From Kosakonia sp. BYX6 (GTDB lineage: Bacteria > Pseudomonadota > Gammaproteobacteria > Enterobacterales > Enterobacteriaceae), in contig NZ_CP151800.1 in NCBI RefSeq assembly GCF_038449125.1, positions 4,374,406 through 4,438,405 of the forward strand: a stretch of DNA of 64,000 nucleotides, given 5' to 3'. Under the pieces are notes generated by a model that was not told the origin of the DNA, did no database searches, and saw only the letters and a list, made by a program, of their open reading frames with translations. The first letter of the stretch is position 1, and each line of letters starts with the position of its first letter. Positions 16,629-22,725 of this stretch are shown here, in pieces. Both the position numbers and the translations under genes were made by a program.

Positions 16629-16666
16629 GTCTCATTAAATGGGACTACAGTTTCATTTAATGGAAC
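16629..16666 (-). promoter_or_regulatory. Twin palindromic operators of the IclR-led operon
   Basis: Two 17-bp palindromes, GTCTCATTAAATGGGAC (16629-16645) and GTTTCATTTAATGGAAC (16650-16666), differ at three positions. Each has seven of eight paired positions intact. Their centres are 21 bp apart, two helical turns, so dimers would bind the same DNA face. The proximal one overlaps the ribosome-site region of the iclR gene. The AT-rich centre with flanking GTTYC/GRAAC resembles other IclR-family operators. Confidence 0.75.
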
Positions 16667-16734
16667 TGCAAGAAGAATGCCAAAGCGTAATTAGCTGAAA
16701 TGATTGAATTCACATCAGACTGATCAAATTTTAC

Positions 16735-16793
16735 GCACCTTGATGGTGCCCTTATTTGGTGCAGTGAAGGAGCAATAACACGCAAATGGTGCA
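16735..16793. promoter_or_regulatory. NtrC-like TGGTGC repeats upstream of the ABC importer
   Basis: GCACC-TTGA-TGGTGC at 16735-16749 matches the NtrC site pattern GCACC-N4-TGGTGC. Two further TGGTGCA half-sites follow at 16757-16763 and 16787-16793. I did not find a convincing sigma-54 promoter (GG-N10-GC) between here and the permease start. Nitrogen control of the importer is possible but not shown. The rest of the 16667-16998 spacer holds no gene. Confidence 0.4.
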
Positions 16794-16998
16794 ATCAGAG
16801 GGGAAATGGCCGCGTATCGCTTGTAGCGAAAAAGCATGGCTTAGCACATTTAGTACTAACGTTATGCGCATATATTCGTTTTCGCTGTAGGCGCAAAGCA
16901 TATAATCCGCGTTAATACAGCATCAGAATTATAAACTAGGCTTATCATTTATCATTCTGCCAGCTTTTTCTGGTAACAAGCTTTCCGGAAGGTGTGTA

Positions 16999-17694
16999 GT
17001 GCCAACATGGTTACCCTTAGCGATTGATTCTTTCTGGCCGATGCTTTCCGCAGGGCTAAAATTTACGATCCCATTAACGCTTAGCTCTTTTATTCTCGGC
17101 TTGTCTCTCGGGTTTATTGTTGCGCTGTTGCGGTTATACGGGCCGGCATTTCTTAAACCGGTGGTCAGATTTTATGTCTGGCTGATTCGCGGCACGCCAT
17201 TATTGGTGCAGCTCTTTTTGATTTTCTATGCGTTGCCGAGCGCCGGGATCACCATTGACGCTTTTCCGGCGGCGGTGATCGGTTTCACGTTGAATATTGG
17301 CGCCTATACCTCGGAAGTGATCCGCGCCACCCTGCTCGCCGTGCCGAAAAGCCAGTGGGAAGCCGCGCACTCCATTAGCATGACCTGGGCGCAGGCGCTG
17401 CGCCGGATCATTCTGCCGCAGGCCGCGCGCATCGCCGTTCCGCCGCTCTCCAATACCTTTATTTCGCTGGTGAAAGACACCTCGCTCGCTTCGGTCATTA
17501 CCGTGCCGGAGATGTTTCTCGCCGCGCAACAAATTGCGGCTACAACGTATGAACCATTAATTCTGTATAGCGAAGCCGCGGTGATTTATTTGTTCTTCAG
17601 TTCTGTCTTATCTCATTTGCAGGAGAAGCTGGAACGGAAATTAGCGGGCACGACAGTTAAGGAGAAGGTCAGTGATAACGCTCTCCAGCATTAA
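16999..17694 (+). CDS. Polar amino-acid (cystine-type) ABC transporter permease
   Basis: A 231-residue inner-membrane permease of the HisM/GlnP/TcyL family with about five membrane helices. The EAA cytoplasmic loop (SQWEAAHSISMTWAQALRRIILPQA, about residues 121-145) contacts the ATPase. GTG start at 16999 after GGAAGG. The sequence most resembles cystine importer permeases (TcyL/YecS type), but specificity cannot be read directly. It is the first gene of a three-gene importer operon, overlapping the ATPase gene by 23 bases. Confidence 0.9.
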   Translation: MPTWLPLAIDSFWPMLSAGLKFTIPLTLSSFILGLSLGFIVALLRLYGPAFLKPVVRFYVWLIRGTPLLVQLFLIFYALPSAGITIDAFPAAVIGFTLNIGAYTSEVIRATLLAVPKSQWEAAHSISMTWAQALRRIILPQAARIAVPPLSNTFISLVKDTSLASVITVPEMFLAAQQIAATTYEPLILYSEAAVIYLFFSSVLSHLQEKLERKLAGTTVKEKVSDNALQH

Positions 17695-18439
17695 TAAGAG
17701 TTTTGACGGCAATCGTGTTTTGCGGGATATCCATTTAACGATTGAAGAAGGGACGGTTACCGCGTTAATTGGCCCTTCCGGCAGCGGTAAAAGTACCTTA
17801 CTGCGTTGTATTAACCTGCTGGAAATTCCGCAATCGGGCGAATTAACCATCGGGATAGAGCAGATTAAATTCGCGCCGAACGCCCGCATTAAAGGCCATG
17901 ATATTCGCCGCATTAGCCGCCAGACAGGCATGGTGTTTCAGAACTTCGCGCTGTTTCCGCATATGACCGCCCTCGACAACATTACCGAAGGGCTGGTGAC
18001 GGTGCACAAATGGGATCGCGCACACGCCCGCAAGCGTGGCGAAGCGTTGCTGGAGAAAGTCGGCATGTTGCACAAACGCAATGCGCTGCCTAACACCCTC
18101 TCCGGCGGCCAGCAACAACGCGTGGCGATTGCCCGCGCGCTGGCGCCCTCTCCTGCCGTGTTGCTGTGCGATGAACCGACGTCCGCCCTTGACCCGGAGT
18201 TATCCGGCGAGGTGGTTGCGGTGTTGCGCCAACTGGCGCAGGAAGGCACGACGATGATTATGGCTACGCACGACCTGCGATTAGCGGCGAATATCGCAAG
18301 CCAGGTGGTGTTCCTCGAAGCCGGGGAGATCGTCGAGGCGGGCAGCGCTAAATCTCTTTTCACGGATGCGAAGAAACCCCGGACCGCGGAGTTTATCGCC
18401 TCTTTAAGCACAGCGCTTCCGGATATCGGGGCGATTTAA
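17672..18439 (+). CDS. Amino-acid ABC transporter ATP-binding protein
   Basis: A 255-residue ATPase. Walker A is GPSGSGKST (34-42), the signature is LSGGQQQRVAIAR, and Walker B is VLLCDEPTSALD. A Q-loop (MVFQNFALFPHMT) and the switch His (MATHDLRL) are all present. GTG start at 17672 inside the permease gene, with AAGGAGAAGG just upstream, so the two are translationally coupled. It powers the permease encoded before it, with the binding protein encoded after it. Confidence 0.93.
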   Translation: MITLSSINKSFDGNRVLRDIHLTIEEGTVTALIGPSGSGKSTLLRCINLLEIPQSGELTIGIEQIKFAPNARIKGHDIRRISRQTGMVFQNFALFPHMTALDNITEGLVTVHKWDRAHARKRGEALLEKVGMLHKRNALPNTLSGGQQQRVAIARALAPSPAVLLCDEPTSALDPELSGEVVAVLRQLAQEGTTMIMATHDLRLAANIASQVVFLEAGEIVEAGSAKSLFTDAKKPRTAEFIASLSTALPDIGAI

Positions 18440-18464
18440 TAACAATAGTTACGGGGTAATTGAC

Positions 18465-19238
18465 ATGAAGGCATTCGCAACACTCGTTCTTGCCGGAGTT
18501 ATGCAACTTGGTTTTGCCCACGCGGCGCTGGCGCAGGACGATCTGGCAAAAATTCAGTCCGCTGGCGTACTGAAAATCGGTACTGAAGGGACTTATCCGC
18601 CATTCACGTTCCATAATGCTTCCGGCACGCTGGAAGGCTTTGACGTTGAGATCGGCCAGGAAATCGCTAAGCGTTTGAAAGTGAACGCACAGTTTGTTGA
18701 AGGCAAATGGGACGGTCTGATCGCCGGTATCGACGCTAACCGTTATGACGCGGTGATCAACCAGGTTGGTATCACGCCGGAGCGCCAGAAGAAATATGAC
18801 TTCTCCGAGCCGTACATCGCGTCAAAAGCCGTGCTGATTGTGAACACCAAGAACAGCGACATTAAGAGTTTCGACGATTTGAAAGGCAAGAAATCTGCCC
18901 ATTCGTTGACCAGTAACTATGCGCAGATCGCGCGTAAATACGGCGCGGATATCGTTGCGACCGACGGTTTCAACCAGTCGGTGGATTTGGTGGTTCAGGG
19001 GCGTGCTGACGCGACCATCAACGACAACCTGTCTTACCTTGATTTCAAAAAACATAAACCTGCCGCGCCGGTGAAAATTGTGGCGGCACAGTCTGACGCG
19101 GAGAAATCCGGCGTGTTGATCCGTAAAGGCAACCCGGAACTGAAAGCGGCGATTGATAAAGCGCTGGAAGAGATCAAAGCCGACGGCACTTATGAGCGCA
19201 TTTCCCAGAAGTACTTTGGTGCTGATGTGTCAAAGTAA
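18465..19238 (+). CDS. Periplasmic amino-acid (cystine-type) binding protein
   Basis: A 257-residue solute-binding protein of family SBP_bac_3. A signal peptide is cleaved near ALA-QDD (residue 23-24). The LKIGTEGTYPPFTF and YDFSEPYIAS segments are typical of FliY/TcyJ-like cystine or polar amino-acid binding proteins, and WDGLIAGIDANRYDAVINQV is also close to that group. It captures the ligand for the permease/ATPase pair 25 bases upstream. A strong terminator follows. Cystine is the best guess for the ligand, not proven. Confidence 0.9.
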   Translation: MKAFATLVLAGVMQLGFAHAALAQDDLAKIQSAGVLKIGTEGTYPPFTFHNASGTLEGFDVEIGQEIAKRLKVNAQFVEGKWDGLIAGIDANRYDAVINQVGITPERQKKYDFSEPYIASKAVLIVNTKNSDIKSFDDLKGKKSAHSLTSNYAQIARKYGADIVATDGFNQSVDLVVQGRADATINDNLSYLDFKKHKPAAPVKIVAAQSDAEKSGVLIRKGNPELKAAIDKALEEIKADGTYERISQKYFGADVSK

Positions 19239-19261
19239 TGTGTTAATGATGTAACAAACAG

Positions 19262-19297
19262 AAACCGTAATTTCACAATGGAATTACGGTTTTTTCG
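19262..19297 (+). terminator. Terminator of the amino-acid importer operon
   Basis: Perfect 11-bp stem AAACCGTAATT/AATTACGGTTT with a 9-base loop, merging into a run of T. Confidence 0.92.
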
Positions 19298-19419
19298 TAT
19301 AATCACGCGGCTGTAAAATCACATTTGCATTCTTTTTCCGTACTGAAGTGCTTCTCTGGTTCGAATACACCCAGAAGTATCAGGTGAAAGGCCACTTTTA
19401 TCGTCTTCGGAGATTGATT

Positions 19420-19962
19420 ATGGATTACAAGATTTACTCCGCCGTGTTACTTCTCGCTGCCGCGAGTTTCTCCGCTGCGGCAGCCTCAAACACTGCCCCT
19501 TCCATTGGCTCACTGGTCAATGAACGCTTATCCTGGATGAAAGATGTCGCCGGGTACAAAGCACTGCATCACCAGGCTATTGAAGATCTCAAGCAAGAAA
19601 AGAAGGTACTCGAGAGTGCGGTTGCCGACGCGGAAGCGCTGGGTATCAGAGGCGAGAGCGTGAAGCCTTTTATTCAGGCGCAAATGGACGCCGCAAAGGC
19701 CATTCAGTACCGTTACCGCGCCGACTGGCTGCCCGCGCCGGAAGCCAACTGGCACCCCCGCCCGCTGGATGAGGTGCGCTATCAAATTAGCCAACTCAGC
19801 GACCAAATTCTTAAAACGATGGCAGAGCGGCTGAACGCCGGGGCGCGTCTGACGGAACGAGACAAAGACGAGTTTATAAATGCCATCCAGCAAAAGAATT
19901 TACATGAACAGGATAAGCAGCGGATCTGGAATGCGATGAAAGAGATTACGCTGAAGCGTTAA
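19420..19962 (+). CDS. Periplasmic chorismate mutase (AroQ-gamma type)
   Basis: A 180-residue exported protein. A signal peptide ends around residue 22 (SFSAAAA-SN). The all-helical AroQ fold follows, with ERLSWMKDVAGYK (35-47) and the downstream QAQMDAAKAIQYRY helix typical of secreted, monofunctional *AroQ enzymes. It converts chorismate to prephenate outside the cytoplasm, where no shikimate pathway is known, so its purpose is unclear. The ATG at 19420 follows CGGAGA. An upstream frame to 19348 would bury the signal peptide. It is a single-gene unit with its own terminator. Confidence 0.88.
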   Translation: MDYKIYSAVLLLAAASFSAAAASNTAPSIGSLVNERLSWMKDVAGYKALHHQAIEDLKQEKKVLESAVADAEALGIRGESVKPFIQAQMDAAKAIQYRYRADWLPAPEANWHPRPLDEVRYQISQLSDQILKTMAERLNAGARLTERDKDEFINAIQQKNLHEQDKQRIWNAMKEITLKR

Positions 19963-19995
19963 ACAAAAACCCCGCTGAAAAGCGGGGTTTTTGTT
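19962..19995 (+). terminator. Terminator of the chorismate mutase gene
   Basis: Perfect 15-bp stem AACAAAAACCCCGCT/AGCGGGGTTTTTGTT with a GAAA loop. Almost identical to the terminator at 21886-21917 on the far side of the next two genes. Confidence 0.95.
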
Positions 19996-20037
19996 ATTGA
20001 ATAGTGGCAACCATCGCACAATGCGTAAAGCTATTTT

Positions 20038-20086
20038 TTGACGTGTAAACCATTCGAGCTTACACTGCAAAAAATGCCTTTACACG
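20038..20086 (+). promoter_or_regulatory. Promoter and inverted-repeat operator of the AbiE-like pair
   Basis: TTGACG (20038-20043), a 17-bp spacer and TACACT (20061-20066) form a plausible sigma-70 promoter. CGTGTAAA at 20042-20049 and TTTACACG at 20079-20086 are perfect inverted copies. A third copy, CTTACAC (20059-20065), overlaps the -10. The repeats bracket the promoter, as expected if the HTH protein encoded next represses its own operon. Confidence 0.6.
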
Positions 20087-20095
20087 GGACTGGAA

Positions 20096-21133
20096 ATGAA
20101 CGCTCAGGCAGCAGCGCTACGCGAATATCTCGAATCCATCTTAGGTTTTCGCACCAAGCTCACCAGGATAAAACTCGACGTCCCCTTCAGCGTGCAGGAA
20201 GCCTTTTATCTCTTCAAACTGGAAATTAATGTGCCGGGCACGACAACTCCCTTAATCATGCTAGCGGCGCTACAGCGTGAGGATGATTACCCCGGCATCG
20301 TCGCTTTAAGGAAACGCCTGGCGGTTATCGAAAAGGCGACGGATTGGGTTGTGGTGTATATCAGTAACGCGATTTCCTTGGTGGAACGCCGAAGCTTAAT
20401 TGATAACCACATCAATTTTATTGCCATCAGAAAGCAATTTTTTGTTCCTGAATTAGCCATGGATCTGCGGGAAGCATTCAGCGTCAGGAAAAAGAAAGTG
20501 CTCGAAGAGAGTGAATTTTCTCCGGCAACGCAAGCGATGTTTATTCAGCTTTTATTTGATGAATCCGCGTTCAAACCCGATGCGCTTTACACGGCAGAAA
20601 AATTGATGGGTTCCTACAAATACAGCCGGGTAACCCTCTCCAGGGCTATAGCTGAGTTAAGGGAATCAGGGCTTCTGACATTGATTTCTGAAAAAGATTT
20701 TTCGACCAGACTCTACAAACTCAAATATTCGCGTAGCAAAACCTTCGGAAAAGCCCTCAAAATGCTTCGCAGCCCCGTTAAAAAAAGAGTCTGGGTTAAC
20801 AAGATTCCACCATTAAATAATGGGATTTGTTACGCAGGTGACACTGCCCTGGCGGAATATACCCTGCTCGCACCTGGCTCGAAGCCTGTATTTGCCATGA
20901 CGCAAAAGGTTTTCAGCGCGATGGTGAAGGACCACGAATTTGAGGAAGTCGCTCATATCGACAGCGCCAAAGCGACGGTGGAAATCTGGCGTTACCGTAG
21001 CCCTAAAGCGTTTACGCATATTGTCGATGAGGTTTCGCTCTATTTGACTCTGAAAGATGACAAGGACGAACGTGTCCAATTAGCGCTGAGTGAACTTAAG
21101 GAGGAAAACACATGGATGGCATTCGGGGATTAA
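20096..21133 (+). CDS. HTH protein, putative AbiEi-like antitoxin partner
   Basis: A 345-residue cytosolic protein. Residues about 165-205 (DALYTAEKLMGSYKYSRVTLSRAIAELRES, then GLLTLISE) form a winged helix-turn-helix. The N-terminal 130 residues and the C-terminal part (IPPLNNGICYAGDTALAEYTLL) resemble the transcriptional-regulator component paired with AbiEii-type nucleotidyltransferases. The gene overlaps the next by 22 bases, so the two are coupled. By analogy with type IV AbiE systems it would repress the operon and counter the toxin. The family is not one I can name exactly. The ribosome site is weak (GGGACTGGAA). Confidence 0.7.
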   Translation: MNAQAAALREYLESILGFRTKLTRIKLDVPFSVQEAFYLFKLEINVPGTTTPLIMLAALQREDDYPGIVALRKRLAVIEKATDWVVVYISNAISLVERRSLIDNHINFIAIRKQFFVPELAMDLREAFSVRKKKVLEESEFSPATQAMFIQLLFDESAFKPDALYTAEKLMGSYKYSRVTLSRAIAELRESGLLTLISEKDFSTRLYKLKYSRSKTFGKALKMLRSPVKKRVWVNKIPPLNNGICYAGDTALAEYTLLAPGSKPVFAMTQKVFSAMVKDHEFEEVAHIDSAKATVEIWRYRSPKAFTHIVDEVSLYLTLKDDKDERVQLALSELKEENTWMAFGD

Positions 21134-21867
21134 CACGCTTCGGTGAGCATTTTAAAGACTATCAGGATCAGTACGTATTGATTGGTGGCGTGGCATCCTG
21201 GATAACCATGGATGAGGCGGGTGAAACGTTTCGTGCGACAAAAGATCTCGATATCGTGCTGATTATTGAAGCGCTCAGTCCTGAATTCGTGAACCGGTTT
21301 TGGGATTTTATTAAGTCCGGGGGCTATAGAATTCGCCAAACCGGGGGTGGTAAGCCCATTTTCTATCGCTTCCAGCAGCCTGCGGACATAAGCTTCCCTA
21401 TGCAAATTGAGCTGTTTTCGCGCGCTCCGGAAGGGATAGCACAACCAGAAGATGCTCAGATCACGTGGATTCCGACAGAAGAAGGCGTTTCCAGCCTCTC
21501 CGCCATTCTTCTCAATGACGATTACTACGCTTTTCTGAGAGAAGGTTTACAGCACACAGAACGCCTCTCCTATATTGGCGCGGATCGGCTGATTCCCTTC
21601 AAAATGAAAGCATGGCTAGATCTGAGTGCCCGTAAGGCTGCGGGAGAACTGATCGATTCGAAAAATATCACTAAACATCGAAACGATGTGATCCGCTTAT
21701 CCGGCCAACTAACTGAAAAAGCGATAGATATTCCCGATAGTATTCGGGCTGATATCACGCAATTCCTCGCGCAATTGCCTGATGAGCAAATTGATGTCAA
21801 ACAACTCAGTGTGCGCAGTAGCCTTGAAGATATCGCCTATCGTATTAGAACGGGCTTTGGTTTGTAG
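21112..21867 (+). CDS. AbiEii-like nucleotidyltransferase, putative toxin
   Basis: A 251-residue cytosolic protein with nucleotidyltransferase motif I: Gly25-Gly26, then Arg41-x-Thr43-x-Asp45-x-Asp47 (IGGVASW ... FRATKDLDIVL), the pattern of AbiEii/AbiGii-type enzymes. Glu100 (MQIELFS) may be the third carboxylate, and Lys164/Lys166 (PFKMKAWLDL) the conserved lysine motif. A KHRNDVIRL motif (188-196) follows, seen in a common family of uncharacterised transferases. AbiEii toxins transfer nucleotides to RNA and cause reversible growth arrest or phage abortive infection. That role is inferred here from motifs and from the paired HTH gene. AAGGAGG precedes the ATG inside the upstream gene. Confidence 0.75.
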   Translation: MDGIRGLTRFGEHFKDYQDQYVLIGGVASWITMDEAGETFRATKDLDIVLIIEALSPEFVNRFWDFIKSGGYRIRQTGGGKPIFYRFQQPADISFPMQIELFSRAPEGIAQPEDAQITWIPTEEGVSSLSAILLNDDYYAFLREGLQHTERLSYIGADRLIPFKMKAWLDLSARKAAGELIDSKNITKHRNDVIRLSGQLTEKAIDIPDSIRADITQFLAQLPDEQIDVKQLSVRSSLEDIAYRIRTGFGL

Positions 21868-21885
21868 ATTTAAAGGTACTGAACA

Positions 21886-21917
21886 CAAAAAACCCCGCTA
21901 AAAAGCGGGGTTTTTTG
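21886..21917. terminator. Bidirectional terminator between the AbiE-like pair and ssb
   Basis: Perfect 14-bp stem CAAAAAACCCCGCT/AGCGGGGTTTTTTG with an AAAA loop and T-runs on both strands, so it can serve both convergent genes. Confidence 0.93.
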
Positions 21918-21934
21918 TTATCTGATGACAAGAA

Positions 21935-22468
21935 TCAGAACGGGATATCGTCGTCGAAGTCCATCGGCGGTTCGTTAGACGGCGCCGGTGCGGACTGCTG
22001 CTGTGGACGAGACTGCGCGCCGCCGCTGAACTGGTTGTTATTGCCCTGCGGCTGCTGAGGCTGACCCCAACCACCTTGCTGCTGGCCCTGGCCGCCACCT
22101 GCCGGTGCGCCGCCGCCCTGACGTCCACCCAGCATTTGCATGGTGCCGCCAACGTTGACAACGACTTCAGTGGTGTATTTTTCCTGACCGGATTGATCGG
22201 TCCATTTGCGGGTACGCAGCTGGCCTTCGATATAAACCTGAGAACCTTTACGCAGATATTCACCCGCCACTTCAGCCAGTTTGCCGAACAGCACAACACG
22301 GTGCCATTCAGTCTGCTCTTTCGTTTCGCCGGTCTGCTTGTCACGCCAGGATTCGGAAGTAGCCAGCGTAATGTTGGCAACTGCGCCACCACTCGGCATG
22401 TAGCGTACTTCCGGGTCCTGGCCCAGATTACCGACGAGAATCACCTTGTTTACGCCTCTGCTGGCCAT
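21935..22468 (-). CDS. ssb: Single-stranded DNA-binding protein
   Basis: A 177-residue SSB. The OB-fold domain (1-about 112) begins [20 protein letters not shown], as in E. coli. A Gly/Gln/Pro-rich disordered linker (about 115-168) follows. The acidic tip DFDDDIPF recruits replication and repair proteins. It works as a tetramer coating ssDNA. It is divergent from uvrA, with an SOS box in the shared intergenic region (22469-22716), the same arrangement as in E. coli. Confidence 0.98.
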   Translation of the reverse strand: MASRGVNKVILVGNLGQDPEVRYMPSGGAVANITLATSESWRDKQTGETKEQTEWHRVVLFGKLAEVAGEYLRKGSQVYIEGQLRTRKWTDQSGQEKYTTEVVVNVGGTMQMLGGRQGGGAPAGGGQGQQQGGWGQPQQPQGNNNQFSGGAQSRPQQQSAPAPSNEPPMDFDDDIPF

Positions 22469-22616
22469 GATCGTGTCTCCTGAAAACGTTTCTTAGTAGT
22501 GTAAACGCGCGAGTGTACCATTTCCATGTAGCATTTTGATAGCTGCGAAGCACGTTCCAGAGATCTCTCACGGACCGCCTAATTTTGCGTACCTGTACGA
22601 AAGAGGCATTCGAACA

Positions 22617-22632
22617 CTGTATATTCATTCAG
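22617..22632. promoter_or_regulatory. LexA-binding SOS box between ssb and uvrA
   Basis: CTGTATATTCATTCAG at 22617-22632 fits the CTG-N10-CAG SOS consensus and is the known uvrA/ssb box. It places uvrA, and partly ssb, under the LexA encoded at 39 kb. Confidence 0.93.
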
Positions 22633-22725
22633 GTTAAATTGTGTCATAATTAGCCGTTTGTGACCGCCGGTTGTCCTTCAAACACACCAGGCAAAATGTG
22701 TTCCACCGGGTAAAAGGTGAATGGA

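Noticed and set aside
20096-21867. Restriction-modification or CRISPR-associated function for the two-gene cassette
   Set aside because: No methylase, nuclease or repeat-spacer pattern; the nucleotidyltransferase motif fits an AbiE-like module better. No CRISPR-like array was seen anywhere in the window.
5060-21917. Prophage, integrative element or transposon carrying the accessory block
   Set aside because: No integrase, transposase, tRNA-end attachment site or terminal repeats were seen; the block looks like separate small insertions rather than one element.
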